NCBI RefSeq assembly: GCF_026914185.1
Contig: NC_070570.1
Location: 3,348,001 to 3,412,000, forward strand
Source of the DNA: Puccinia triticina
Taxonomy: Eukaryota > Basidiomycota > Pucciniomycetes > Pucciniales > Pucciniaceae
Direction: 5' to 3'
DNA length: 64,000 nt
Shown here: one piece after another, positions 1-11,111 of the stretch
How the letters are laid out: the number at the start of each line of letters is the position of its first letter
How positions within the stretch are numbered: position 1 is the stretch's first letter
Notes under the pieces: generated by a model
What the model was told of the DNA's origin: nothing
The model's database searches: none
The model's input: the letters and a program-made list of their open reading frames with translations, nothing else
Position numbers and translations under genes: made by a program

Positions 1-106
1 CCTATGCAAGGACTGGGCGCGGCATGGGGTGCACTACCAAGCTGAGGGACCAGGTGGCAGAGGCAGTCCGGTCGGGTGGGCGGAGGGGGGCCAGCGCTGG
101 GTGTTG

Positions 107-114
107 CAATGGGT
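107..114. other. Left 8-bp target-site duplication of the hAT element
   Basis: CAATGGGT lies immediately left of the TAGAGATGGC terminus and recurs perfectly at 16213-16220, immediately right of the opposite terminus. Eight-base duplications are characteristic of hAT transposition. Confidence 0.85.
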
Positions 115-147
115 TAGAGATGGCACTTGGGTACCCGGCACACGCAA

Positions 148-245
148 GCAGGTACCTGGTATACCTGCCCAGAACACGCTGGGGGGTGCCGGGTGCCGGT
201 GCGGGTGTCCAGTTTCTGGGCAAAAAAAAGTGGATACCCGCCCAA
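148..245. repeat. hAT left subterminal repeat region
   Basis: The motif GGTACCTGGTATACCTGCCC and the GGTGCCGGGTGCCGGTGCGG run are shared, in the same orientation, with the right subterminal region at 16102-16200, and in part with the ends of the element at 16548-18477. Such GGTACC-rich subterminal repeats are plausible transposase binding sites, which is inference. Confidence 0.6.
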
Positions 246-395
246 CCTGGTGGGTCATTTTGGCTGTGGATATGGCTTGGAACACATATGCATTTAAATC
301 AACTATATACATGCATATGCATGGTTAATATTGGACATGTTCTGCCAAGCTCACTGCTGGTATTCAACTCGGGCCATTGACCATCACAACTCAGC

Positions 396-2790
396 ATGGC
401 CACAACCAGCAGGAAGAGTTGCAAGCCTCCAAGATCACCAGCGCAATTGGATAGCCCTGGAATGTCTTCCCGATCTCAAAAGTATCCAACCCAGAAACAA
501 CAATCAAGCAAAACTGTAAGTGTAGATGATTCAGACAAAAAAAAAATTGGCACCAATTGTTCCAAGTCTCAGGGATTGACTGATGAACAAGAGCTTGGTA
601 TGCCTTTTTCAAACTAAAAATTCATTATTGTTCATTAAACAAAATCACTCAATCTTTTGTCTTCTTTACAGCACAGGCACTGAAAGTGCATAACAACCAA
701 CTCAGCTTGTGTTACGCATTATATAATCCACCAATACTGTCCAATCAACTTGAAAAAAACAATTGCAAGATGATCTCATACTCCTGTAAAATGTGAGTAG
801 TTTTTTTTTCCTGGCTACGTAATATATGTGCTATTATTATATTTACTGGTCTCAAGTTGAAGGTGCAGGAGTAACATCCACCGTCCGATCCACAATACTT
901 CACCCTCAAATCTCTTGAAGCATGTTGCAAGTTGCCTCAAGAAACAACAACAAAGCAAGGGCAACAAAAAACTGGCCCATATGGGAGTCTCTGGCACCGG
1001 CAATATTGATCCACAGGAGGTGATCATTCAGGATCATTTTCTCCATTTTCAAATGCTCAAGACTGATATCTAATATCCCCCAGGTTCCGCAGCTCTGCGC
1101 AATCTGGTGTGCTGAGGCCGCTTGATCATTTTTGGCTCTCACTCAAATGTTGCATCAAGCTATCTTACACTTGGAAGTTGTCAAAAATCTACTGACTAGG
1201 AAAGCCGTCTCTTGTGAAATTGGCAGGTTATATACTGCAGTTCAGGAGTCATTCATCAAGCAGCTTGAGGTCAGTTTTTATGTTGTTGCAATTTCCCTTT
1301 CTCTTCCGCAGCTAATTTAATCAACCATTTTTTTTGGACAGATGCACAAAGGTGCACTCTATTTAGGCCTGGACACTTGGCAGTTGCTTAACACGTTTGA
1401 TATCTTAGGAACTGTTATTTACCGCTTGATTGAGGATGACACAGGCGGTTACAAATCCAAGGCAATGCCGCTTGATTTTGTGTTGCTAAAAGAAAGTCAC
1501 ACTGGTTTCTATTTAGCTGACTCTGTCTGGATCATCATGGAGAAATTTGGGTTGCAGAACAAGGCAACATTGACTCATGAATGTAAATCTATACTTACTG
1601 CTTGTTGATTTGTCTATTTTTATCTCACAGATATGTGGTATTGTCACGGACAATGCTTCAAATAACCAGAAGATGATTGAGGAGATTGGAAAACTCAAAT
1701 GGCCGCAAATCAAGGGCAAGGCGCAGTGGATTCAATGCTTTGCTCACATCTTGAACTTAATTGTTCAGGTGATATTGCGTCCTTTTGGCAGCTACAAAAA
1801 AGAAAAAAAAATAACATGGATTTATCTAATAATGACGAGTCCAACAAAGACAACGAGCAGGAGGCAGATGAGCAGATGAAAAAGTATTCTCTTCAGTCTT
1901 CTACTTCTATACTAATTTTTCCGGTAATTTCTTGCTATGCTATTGTTCACAGGTTTAGCGTGAACAAATGGGATGATCACAATGAATATGAACCAGAAAA
2001 TGAAGGCCTGAACCCACCCAACAATTTGATGTTAGCAGGCAAGCTGATCAATGATGAAGAGATTGAGTTAGAGACATGTGATGTCAAAGAATTGAGCAAT
2101 GAAGATGATGATGATGTCTACACGTCTCAATCATGTAGAAAAACACTTGCTAAGGTAAGCTTTCACTCACTGTATTTGTCTGGCTCATGGCCGGGAACTC
2201 ACAAATAAATCTACTGAAAAAGTTCCAAACCATTGCTTGGAAGCTCAAGAAATCACCAAATTCAAAGGCAGTCTTTCTAGATTTCTGCAAGGAAAAGGAC
2301 TGCTTGAAGCCTCACAACATCAAACGAGACGTGAGGACCCGGTGAAATTTGACTCTGACGCAGCTCAATGGCATTTTGCAATGTTCTGAAGCAATGTGAG
2401 TCCATTCTTTGGTTGTCTCTTCACAAAATGAGTGACAATTGCTAATATTGTCTACATAGCATGGAGTGGCAGAAAGACAAGTGCTATGGAACCCCTTGAG
2501 AAAATCAGGTCTGTCAGAGCGATCTCATATTAGCTAAAAACCTAGTTGAAGTCCTTCAACCATTCCACAACATTACTCTTCAAGTATCAAGTCGGGGAGC
2601 AGCTTGGATATCCCAAGTGGTTGTCTTTATCAACCAGATTACCTCTCATATATCCACCGCAATTGCCAACAAGTCAGACAGGTGCCCTCCGGCCTTGCAA
2701 AATGCCTGCTGTGCAGGAATCAAATTTACCAACAAGTATTATACTCTTACAGATTGCTTGCTGCTTTATCAAGTGGCTATGGGTGGGCAT
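396..2790 (+). pseudogene. hAT transposase, N-terminal and catalytic part (broken)
   Basis: This relic encodes the BED-type zinc finger and the first half of the RNase H-like core of a hAT transposase. Visible in order: a basic N-terminus from 396; an intron at about 598-672; a CKM/HVASC zinc-finger-like region (about 775-950) split by an intron; a conserved stretch at 1132-1270; an intron ending at 1341; and an exon to about 1581. After an intron ending at 1630 comes the motif GIVTDNASNN, typical of this family. An acidic region (1980-2150) follows, then a 5' splice at 2155. Stop codons break the frame, for example TGA where RW is expected near 2345, and at least one A-run indel near 1795 shifts it. 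The reading continues to NKYYTLTDC near 2750, and the following intron is where the solo LTR landed. No intact product is possible. Confidence 0.75.
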
Positions 2791-3073
2791 TTTTTGTTCA
2801 CTGGCTACTATGGCAGAGCCACTGTGACAATATACAAATAAAAATATGAAAAGTAGTTTTACATATGAAAAAGACATTATTACTCTTACATATGTAAAAA
2901 TACGCAAAAACATTAAATACATATACAAATAATTAACTACTCAGCTTTATGTAATTAATAAAGTAAAATATTATAGAAGATTCTTATCCTACGGGTAAAA
3001 TAACCTATGGTACCTCACTTACAAGTATCCTTAATTATTATCCCTTCCTTGTGTAAACTAACTTCAAAGTTTA

Positions 3074-3104
3074 CGCAAGTGCATCACGCCCCGCGTGGAT
3101 GCAC
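3074..3104. repeat. Inverted repeat hairpin in the solo LTR
   Basis: Arms CAAGTGCATC and GATGCACTTG flank a short GC-rich loop. It is followed by an (AT)n tract. Function unknown. Confidence 0.5.
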
Positions 3105-3859
3105 TTGTATGCACATATATATATAAGTACATATATTTAGACCCATTTTCAGTGACTTAACTGAGGTGTTGTGTACAGTTTAAAAGATGGCTTTATTTGT
3201 TGCATGGCGGACCCAAGCCCGTGTGCTCTGTTGCCTAGAGCTCAAGCCCGCTCTCATAGTGTACATGTATGCATAATGCATAAACTAGCCCACAACCAAA
3301 GCGCTCAGGCTACCAATAAGTAAGAATGGGCCAGAATATGCCCCAATAGCAATATTACATGTGTTATATGGCTTGCACACATTTAATTAATCACCAAACA
3401 AGATGTAATTACCACGTCATTCTAGATTGAAAAGAACTCTTGCAGCGTGCACAGGAGACACTAGAAAGCACCCCAGCTTCTCCCAAGCCTCACTACAGGT
3501 AGATTACAACTGTAGTAAATATGTAGAAGGGGTCAAATGAACTGGAGCACTTAATGAGCGCCTCCAGAACATGTATGAAGCACTGCTTGCATGTGTACAA
3601 GTGCACAGAAGCCAGTTCTAGTACCTTCTGTGGCACATTTCCACGGAAATGAGCGTCACAGAACCCCCAAACCAGCCCCCATGACGTGTAAGGCATGTGC
3701 GAAATCACGCAGAACCTCTGTAAATGGTCCTTGGCAACCCTTTTATCCAATCCCCAAGGTTCCACGACCCACAGTGCCTTCTAGCGCAACCAAATTGCCT
3801 CAGAATGCGCCCACAAGTGTCCCCATGTCCCCTGGGCGCCCCTGGAGGCCTGCCTAGGC

Positions 3860-3868
3860 TATAAAAAG
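3860..3868 (+). promoter_or_regulatory. Candidate TATA box of the solo LTR
   Basis: TATAAAAAG lies in a GC-rich context (CCTAGGC before, GGGCCC after) on the sense strand of the solo LTR, about 570 bp before its end. This suits an LTR U3 promoter with R/U5 downstream. No transcription start can be demonstrated from sequence. Confidence 0.45.
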
Positions 3869-4469
3869 GGCCCTTTCTCCGCTCAAAAGGAGATTCCACA
3901 GCTTGACATTACATATTAGAATTTTACCCGCCTTCAACAGCCTCAATAGCCTGTGATTTACCAGGTAAAATACCTACTTTCGTGATTTTTAGCCCCAATT
4001 TCCGCCCTGAAGCTGTCCAGTAACCACCCTGCCCTCAAGATTACCTCCTCTGAGCGCCTCCGACTGCCCAGCCTCACGCCTGAAGAACTTCAAGTGACTC
4101 TAGGGTCTTATACTAGTAAGTTTAAGCCCCTTCTCTTGAGATTCTCCGCCATTTCTTTCTGGGACTTGAAACACCCCTGTTTACAGGCCCCATTTCTTCA
4201 TTCTAGAGGGATTAAACACCCCTGATTTATCATGCCCCTCTTAAAATTAATTATATCAATTTTATTACGTCTAATTGGCTCAAATTGCCCTATTTTTATG
4301 CCATAATTCCCAACATTTACTCGGAATTAGCCCTTATACCTTTGTATTAGAGTTTTACAACTCTAATTTCTTGCTTTGCACCACGTGTAGCTAGAAGGAT
4401 AATATCCTTGGCATCACGCAGGCTGACATTTTGTTACTCCAATTTTCATTTATCACACGCTGATGGGTT

Positions 4470-4720
4470 TTTTTTTGGAAGTACTCCATCTGTCTTTCAA
4501 AGACAAGTATTTCAAGCTTGTCCAGTGGGAGCCGGATTGGATCAAGGAATCAATCAGACTGACCAGGGAGATGTGTGAAACCTACTACAAGCCTCCACCA
4601 CAGCCAATCTTGAGCCAAGAATTGTTAGATTATGAATAACCCCGCGCCGTCATTATGAATACGCAGTGACAAAGTTTCAATTCTCACCAGCATCCAAAGA
4701 AGTATTGCTCAAAACCCTAA
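4470..4720 (+). pseudogene. hAT transposase, middle fragment
   Basis: Translation gives FKDKYFKLVQWEPDWI and MCETYYKPP, a conserved block of the hAT transposase family that directly follows the NKYYTLTDC block ending near 2780. The intron acceptor precedes it in the T-run before 4476. The frame closes with a stop at 4636-4638 and further stops, then enters a linker-like piece (SPASKEVL). Sequence homologous to the next part of the protein resumes only at 15536, so the intervening 10.8 kb is inserted DNA. Confidence 0.65.
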
Positions 4721-4764
4721 CCTCCTTTTTGAGCATCATCAAAAGCAAATGTTGCGCGGCTAAC

Positions 4765-4824
4765 CTTACTAGTCTTTTCCTCACGCATTTACATCATAAT
4801 AACTGTGAGGAAGAGACTAGTAAG
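4765..4824 (+). repeat. Long hairpin spanning a 5' splice site
   Basis: CTTACTAGTCT...CCTCAC pairs with GTGAGG...AGACTAGTAAG, giving an imperfect stem of about 17 bp around a loop of about 20 nt. The right arm contains the A/GTAAG donor of the inferred intron at 4820-4930. Confidence 0.6.
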
Positions 4825-4930
4825 CACATCAACCCATCTGACATCATCAAAACTCCAAATCACCCAAACTAACACAAACCTTCCTCATCCTTCTTCCTTT
4901 TCTCCGTTCCTTTCTTCAATCCATGTATAG
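4820..4930 (+). other. Inferred intron 1 of copy A
   Basis: Starts GTAAGC and ends GTATAG. It is absent from the second copy exactly between the flanking sequences GAGACTA and (A)CATTAAAATC. A branch-like ACTAAC and a pyrimidine-rich 3' end support a real spliceosomal intron. Confidence 0.55.
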
Positions 4931-5012
4931 ACATTAAAATCTCTTGCGCACGTCCCTTGCATTCATCACAATCAAATCAAATCAAACTTAACTAATCCCT
5001 GCGTTACCGCAG

Positions 5013-5111
5013 GTATGCTCTTTTTCCTACATTCATCTGTTATACAATTATTCCTGATCTAATCATTGTTTTTCCTTATCCATTGTTTCTTCATTGTTTT
5101 CTCTGTTTTAG
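5013..5111 (+). other. Inferred intron 2 of copy A
   Basis: Starts GTATGC and ends TTTTAG. In the second copy the flanks GTTACCGCAG and GTGT(A/G)TTGCTGGG are joined directly at 5372/5373. T-rich throughout, with a CTAAT branch-like site near 5058. Confidence 0.55.
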
Positions 5112-5249
5112 GTGTGTTGCTGGGAGTTAAAGCTTGTCTTGTCGTTGTCGTCACGTTTACTAAGGTTACAAATATTTCTGCATCAGGTCCGCTGCTTTTC
5201 TCATATCATACTTGTCATTGTCTCCATCCTTTTCTCTATGAAAATGAAA

Positions 5250-5391
5250 ATACACGTGTTTACATCATAATAACTGTGAGCAAGAGACTAAAATTAAAAT
5301 CTCTTGTGCACGTCCCTTGCATTCATCACAATCAACCCAAATCAAACTTAAATAATCCCTGCGTTACCGCAGGTGTATTGCTGGGATTTAA
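5250..5391 (+). other. Intronless copy of the same segment (copy B), left part
   Basis: Matches copy A from TTTACATCATAATAACTGTG onward with about 90% identity, but lacks both inferred introns. It is interrupted at 5391 by the Gypsy element. Its continuation lies at 15277-15337, followed by a second complete copy of the 75-bp terminal block at 15338-15412. Confidence 0.55.
5387..5391. other. Left 5-bp TSD of Gypsy element 1
   Basis: TTTAA here and GTTAG at 15277-15281 both derive from GTTAA, the sequence at the same place in the uninterrupted copies (for example at 15351-15355). Confidence 0.65.
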
Positions 5392-6510
5392 TGTCAGGCT
5401 CGGTGATGCCAGGAGTATGAATACTCCTCTAGCTACGCCGGCAACAGAGCATGGTGCGGTAGCGCGTGCAGCAAATGCGCGGTAGAAGTGCGAAGTAGCT
5501 CAGAAAAAACTACTTCTATTGAACCCAAAAAAGGGGTTAACGGAGGGGCCAGGGGAGCCTGGGGTGGTTTAGTGCCCTCTGCAGTTCTTGCAGGGCCTGC
5601 GCACAATATGCGCAGGGTTATTTGTAGCCTGTGACGTCTGGGGCCCTTATCAAGGGGGTATTTGCGCAATGGAACGCTTCCAGGAGATTTAAGGGGATAA
5701 AAATCCCAATAGAAAGGAAAAAAACGCAGACTTACTTGTAAAAAGAAGTCTGCAACAAAAAAAATGATTGATCCAATAAAAACCAAAGTTGAGGCGATGT
5801 CAGGCTGGCGAACTGGTCAGTGAGACGAGTGGCAAGACTGGCAAGGCGTCGAACTGGTTATAAAAGAAATCTGAGGGGCCTTCCTTCGCCCAAAGGCCCT
5901 CAATTATGTATTCAAGCTACAACCGGTAGGGTTGTAGCTCTCATTGCAAATACTTCCTCGGTTACTCGGCCAGAGGAAGGTGTGCTTCTGACAAGAGTGA
6001 AGGGAGTGAAGGGGAACTCTACTAGTCTCTTTGCTCCCGTTCATCTTTATTTGTCATGTGATCTTTTTGCTATTCCTTGGCTCAAGGAATAGCGTGGTTT
6101 TGTGTTTAATCATTGGCCGGGGGAGGAGGAGTAGTATTGTTCTGTTTCTCTCCTTCCCAGCCAAATTATTTCTATTTCTCATGGAGACTACTCTTGGTTT
6201 AGTAGTCTCTTGAGATTGTATGGCAACCCGTTCTCTTGGCTTGAGAACAGGTTTTGAACTATTGTTCTTTCTCCTGCCAATTCTGCAGCCAAAGCTATTA
6301 TCCCTACTCGTCTAAGGGATCTTGTTATTATGTAAATAATTATTTTTTGTTTTTATTCTGTGCGTGGCGCGGACCGCGCCGCAGCTAAGTCTTTCCCAAG
6401 AAAGAAGTTTTACTTGTACGTGGCGCTCTGCGCCGCTATTAGTACATACAATTTTTGTAATGTTACAATAGTTAGCCGGGCTCTAACTTATTATAGTAGC
6501 CTTGCTGACA
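5392..6510 (-). repeat. 3' LTR of Gypsy element 1
   Basis: 1119 bp, TGTCAGGCT...CTTGCTGACA on the plus strand. Pairs with 14164-15276. Contains a dense series of short hairpins between 5925 and 6510 (see findings). Confidence 0.85.
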
Positions 6511-6519
6511 TTCCCTCTC
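6511..6519 (-). other. Polypurine tract of Gypsy element 1
   Basis: On the minus strand GAGAGGGAA directly abuts the TGTCAGC start of the 3' LTR, where plus-strand DNA synthesis is normally primed. Confidence 0.6.
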
Positions 6520-6550
6520 ACCAAGATAAGTTACTTGTAACTTAGCTGAG

Positions 6551-7321
6551 CTATTTACGCTTAGAAACTCTGTAGTTGCGCAGGTGAATTGCTCCATCCG
6601 GGATATTATTCTTGGGTAGCCATTCATCTTTATCTGCTGACTGGTTTCTGTATCTTACTAGGTATAACCTCGTATCTTTACCTAAAACTCTCTTTTTTTT
6701 ATCTTTGAGGATCTTATGTACTTTAAGTTGCTCCTTTGTGGGTGGCTCCTCTATTGGTACGGGCAAAGGTTTAGGGACTGGTTCATTTTCTCTGTGAACA
6801 TATCTTTTTATTAGGCTCACCAAAAATACGGGATGTTTCCTGCTGAATTCCTCTGTAAGAATCAATTCCACTGCATTTTTACCGTGTAAGTTTTTGATTA
6901 TAAATGGTCCTACAAAGGCGGGTTTGAGTTTTCTACAACTGCCCAAATTGTTAAAATTTACTAAAGAAAGAAGTACTTTTTCTCCTATACGGAATTCTGG
7001 TTCTTTATAACTCTTGTCCCAACGCATCTTACTGTACTCAGCCGCTTCTTGAACGCATTTAGCAGCATGTTTATTTGCTGCTTCTAGCATCTGTTTAAAG
7101 TTTAAAGCTGTAGGATGTGCTAGTGGAAATTTATCATTAAGAGTGTCTTTAGGTAGTCTGGGAATTCAACCCCTTTCTAAGATATATGGCGCTTCCTTAG
7201 TAGTAGAGTGCTTACTAATATTATAGGCCATTCCTAGGGCAGGGAGTAGATTAACCCAGTCATGTGTATACCCGTCACTATTTTTAAATTCCAGACCAAA
7301 GGCGCAAAATCTTTGTAGAAG
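6551..7321 (-). pseudogene. Gypsy 1 integrase C-terminus with chromodomain-like tail
   Basis: Same frame as the upstream pol ORF but separated from it by an in-frame TAA at 7325-7327 and a TGA near 7170. The 179-residue open part (7090-6551) holds the integrase C-terminal region (KMRWDKSYKEPEFRIGEKVL, then FVGPF...KNAVEL...HPVFLVSLIK). It ends in YLVRYRNQ...DEWLPKNNI, which resembles the chromodomain of chromoviral integrases that tether insertion to particular chromatin. The Trp expected at the TGA is a one-base (TGG to TGA) loss. The true terminal stop is at 6551. Confidence 0.7.
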
Positions 7322-7324
7322 ATC

Positions 7325-9448
7325 TTACAGTGTCTGGATCATTCTTTCTGCTAGGCCATCCATTTGTGGATGATACGCAGTTGAGAAGGCCAATTTGGTA
7401 CCCAGCATATTGTGAAGATTTCTCCAAAATTCTGAGGTAAATTTTGGATCTCTGTCACTGATAATAATTTTCGGGATACCCACGTCAGCCATGATTTTGT
7501 TCCAGAATAACATAGCTACCTCCATAGCGGTATCATCTTTGTGATGTGGTATAAACCTAGCTCTCTTGGAAAATCTATCTACCACCACTAGGATGGAGTT
7601 ATAAGAGAAGGCTCCTCCTGGTGGTAGTCCTGTCACAAAGTCCATGTTAATGATTTCCCACCTAGTTTTGGGTTCTGCTATGGTCTGCAATAGTCGAAAT
7701 CTTTTTCCAGTCTGTTTATTGGCTTTTTGGCATGTTTCACAGGATTTAACATATTCTTTAGTTTGAATTTTCCAATCAACCCACCAGGCTGTCTGTTTGA
7801 AACTTTGCAAGGTTCTATCCTCAGAGAAGTGACCTGCGCCAGCATTGTCATGGCATTCATACAACATATTTTTAATGTGATTTTCTTTGCTCAGGACTAT
7901 CACACTGGAATGTCTATGTCTAAAGTATATTATGCCATCTAACAGGGTAAACTGTCCTGCTTTGTATGGGGTCAATAGGTATTCTGGTAAGCTAGCAATC
8001 AATTCTAGAGCACTGTTTTCATTATCCAGGATATTGATCAACTTGAGAAGTTCCAAATCTTCACTATAGCTGATTCTGACTTCTTTGAAAAATGCATTGT
8101 CAATGTCACATACATGGATGCCCAAAATGGGGAATACATTTTCATCCTCCGGATCATAGGCAGGATTATCTGGCGTATTAGGTAAAGCCCACCTACTCAG
8201 TCCATTGGCATTAGTATTCTTAGCGCCAGCCCTATGGATAATGGTCATATGTCCTCTGTACTGTTGTATTGCAATTTGCCACCTTATAAGCATGTGAGGG
8301 TTAGGCGTCTTCATGTTCATTAAAGTCCGCACTGCTATACAATCTGTAATTAGGATGATTTTACAACCTTCCAGGTAATAGTGTAGTTTCTCCAAGGCCC
8401 ATACAAGACATAAAAATTCCATTTGGCTGGCTCCATATCTCATTTCTGTTTTCCGGACTTGTCTATAAATAAACAGAACAGGTTTTTCTACTGGAATTCC
8501 ATCAATTATGAATTCCTGATGTAAAGCCGCTCCTATACCTTCAAAGCAAGCATCTATGTACAGTATAAATGGCAAAGAGTAGTCTGGTTGCGCGAGTACG
8601 GGAGCTGGAGTAATGAGCCTCTTTAGTTGCTCATATTGCTCTACTCTCCCGTACGTCATCTCAAAGAAGACATCTTTGCTACATAGCTTGTATAGACTTT
8701 TTGAGATGTTTGCAAATTTAGGGATATGCTGTCTGTAGTAACTACAAAATCCCAGAAATGACTGCATTTCTGTCATTGTCTGAGGCATAGGTTTAAGCAG
8801 AACTGTGGCTACTTTGTTCTGATCTATGGCTAGAGATAATCCAGAGACTATAAGACCTAAAGCTTTGAGTTCTTGAAAACCAAAATTACATTTCTTGATT
8901 GACATTTTCAAGCCTGCTGTAATAGCTGTACGGAGGACCAGACTTATTTTTTCTAAATGATCCTCCCAGTTGGTAGAATATATGATTATGTCATCTATGT
9001 ATATCATCATCCAACTTTGCCTAATAAAGGATCCAAATATTGTGTCCATCATACGCTGGAAGTGTGAAGGAGCATTTTTAATACCAAATGGCATTCTCAA
9101 ATATTCATAAACTCCTAGGTGACAGATTATACGCATAAATTGTCTGCTTTCTTCCTTAATGGGTATTTGATGGAATCCTTTTATAAGCACATCCATTGTG
9201 GTAATGTATTTAGCTTTTGCCAAATTATGTAGTGAATGATCTATCCTTGGGATAGGATAATTGTCTGCCTTGGTGTAATTATTGAGGGCTCGGAAGTCTC
9301 CTATCATACGGGACTTTTTGTTATGCCATGCTATAATCACTGGCGTAGTTATTTCCACTTGTTCATTGTGGCCTACTTTCCTCAAAAACTTAAGCTCTAA
9401 TAGTTCTTTGATGTGAATTTCTAGAGCTTTGCAAGACTTGGGGCTCAA
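7325..9448 (-). pseudogene. Gypsy 1 pol: reverse transcriptase, RNase H, integrase core
   Basis: A 707-codon open stretch. The reverse transcriptase has [18 protein letters not shown] and the catalytic YIDD (about residues 150-153). RNase H follows with [11 protein letters not shown] and LITDC; the terminal catalytic-region Asp is changed to Asn (NANGLSRW, where NADGLSRW is usual). The H2C2 zinc-binding region (HFSEDRT...CETCQKAN) is at about 530-580. The integrase DDE triad is visible as MDFVTG, SDRDPKF and AERMIQ, the last at the end of the ORF. An in-frame TAA at 9488-9490 cuts it from the protease, and a TAA at 7325-7327 cuts it from the integrase tail. The first ATG-like residue is not a natural start; this is a slice of one gag-pol polyprotein. 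Confidence 0.85.
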
Positions 9449-9487
9449 AGGATATGCTGCTCTCCTTAACGCAGGAGGGTGAGGGGG

Positions 9488-10504
9488 TTAACACGTAAGT
9501 TCTATCTCAATATTGTGTCCTGAGATATTCCCAATGGGTTTTTCTTTTGTATAGAAAGCTTCTTCATGCTCAAAGTAGACTTTTAACACAGCTGATTGTC
9601 GCTCCGCGGTCAAGTTGCTACTTATGGCCGCTTGAGACATATAATCTTGTCGGAATTTGTTCAATTCCTTATTCTCATGATCTTTTCCCAAAGGGTTCTG
9701 AAAGCTGATGTTACATATCTCAAACTTTTGTTTCCAATCACCACCTATTGTGTAATATCTGTTTTTGCTTTGAATTACATCTATTCCATATAAGCAGAAT
9801 GCATCATTTCCTATAATGAGGTAATCACACACAGCATCTTCTAGGACTAAAAATTCTACGTGTAATCTCAAAGATCCTTTTGTATGCGGGAAGATAAGAG
9901 GTAGTTTAACTATCCCTATTAGTTTAAGGGCTGAGTTACAACTGCTAAATTTAGCTTTGGGCGTGGGGAGAAGGTTATTCTTCCAGTCAGGGTAACAAGA
10001 GTCTAGTAAATTGGTATTAGTGCAAGAACAAAATGCTCCAATGTCTAAAAGAGCTCTGACTTCTTTCCCATCAAAGATAACTGTTGTATAGCTAGTTTTT
10101 CCCAGAGTATAACTCATGCCTTCTTCTGGCTTATTTTTCATCAGTTTTGCATCTGATACGTGACCGATTCCTAGCGAGGAGTTCCATTTCTGTGGCAAAT
10201 TGGAATCTCCTTGGATTACAGTGATATGCAAGGGATCACCCAGATCAGCTTGCATTAGATTGCATTTGGCATTAATTTCAGGGTCATCCAAGCAATCCCC
10301 AATTTCCGGCTCCATGCTGACAATGTTGAATTGGGAGCCTGTATCAGATAAATCATCTTCTTCCAACTCCACTTTGATATTTTTGATGCGTTTACGGGGT
10401 TTGGGGCAATCAGGTCTCTTATGGCCTTTCTCTCCGCAATTATAGCACTCAATACCAGCTGTTTTTCTAGGAGGCATTTCTGTATTCTTTTTGTCTGTGA
10501 CCAT
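9488..10504 (-). pseudogene. Gypsy 1 zinc knuckle and aspartic protease region
   Basis: A CCHC knuckle (CYNCGEKGHKRPDC, about residues 20-33) binds RNA in Gag. The downstream retropepsin-like domain has ALLDIGAFCSC at about 151-161, where the catalytic motif should be DTG; the Thr to Ile change probably inactivates cleavage. The C-terminal flap/hairpin region (LIIGNDAF.YGIDVI) is recognisable. The ORF shares its reading frame with gag upstream and RT downstream and is bounded by in-frame TAA codons (10538-10540 and 9488-9490). All three were probably one polyprotein in the ancestor. Confidence 0.75.
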
Positions 10505-11103
10505 GTTTTCTCTAGGAGCTAGATTACGCCTTTCTTTTTATGTTTTGGGTCTCCTGTCTAATTTCTTGGCTACAGTAATTATTTCTATGGTAGCTACGAA
10601 TTCAGACAAGTCAACGTTGGCATCTTTCAATCTGCACATTACATCATGTTCTAGATTATTAGGGCACTTTTTCAAAATTTTCTTGGTGACAAATTTCTGA
10701 GAGGTTTGGTTGTAAATACAGTCAATCCTTTTCTTCTGACTTAGGCACCATTTGTAAGGATCATCTTTAGCAGGATCAAAGAAATCATTTTCATATGCTG
10801 CTAGCATTTTATCCTCCCAGACACATCTGTACCAAACTGTTTGTGGATCAGTTTCTTCCACTCTTCCCAGCTTATTTTTCCAACAGATTTCTTTTTTTCT
10901 GACAAACCAGTCTAAAGCTACGCTTTCAAACAACCTTGGCAGTCTGGAGGTTACTACTTCATCACTAGCTTCGTAAAACTCAAGGAGATGATCTACATAA
11001 TCCATGAAGTAGATATGATCATATTCTCCTTCTCCGGAGAATTTAGGCCATTCTTTCATTGGCGGCATTAGTTTGCATTTGGTTACTGCATCCAGACTAT
11101 TCA

Positions 11104-11111
11104 AAAAGGAA
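11104..11111. other. Left 8-bp TSD of the foldback MITE
   Basis: AAAAGGAA, repeated perfectly at 11801-11808 on the far side of the element. Confidence 0.85.

Larger units (their letters stand above)
2795..4428 (+). mobile_element. Solo LTR (Gypsy family) inside a hAT intron
   Basis: The segment begins TGTTCACTGGCTACTAT and ends GCATCACGCAGGCTGACA. In sense orientation these ends resemble those of the Gypsy LTR at 5392-6510 (TGTCAGCAAGGCTACTAT at the start, ATCACCGAGCCTGACA at the end), so it is a longer (1.63 kb), diverged relative. Flanking bases are TTTTT and TTTTG, a 4-of-5 match to a 5-bp duplication. Removing it leaves a normal short hAT intron between NKYYTLTDC and the FKDKYFKL exon. 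No internal retroelement sequence is present, so it is a solo LTR or very short derivative. Confidence 0.65.
4785..5186 (+). other. Intron-bearing transcribed-looking segment (copy A)
   Basis: Three blocks (4785-4819, 4931-5012, 5112-5186) are separated by sequences with GT...AG borders (4820-4930 and 5013-5111). The first has an ACTAAC branch-like site and a long pyrimidine tract before ATAG; the second has a CTAAT site and a T-rich tract before TTTTAG. The same blocks occur contiguously, without the intervening sequences, at 5250-5391 plus 15277-15337. One frame stays open across the joined blocks (including VLLGVKACLVVVVTF), but I see no start codon and recognise no family. It could be a non-coding transcript. 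Confidence 0.5.

Noticed and set aside
24..380. 118-codon plus-strand ORF at the window start
   Set aside because: It crosses the hAT terminal repeat and target duplication and its composition follows the GGTACC-rich repeats.
9596..10700. Plus-strand ORFs over the Gypsy 1 gag-pol region
   Set aside because: They are antisense shadows of the minus-strand gag-pol frames with no recognisable motif.
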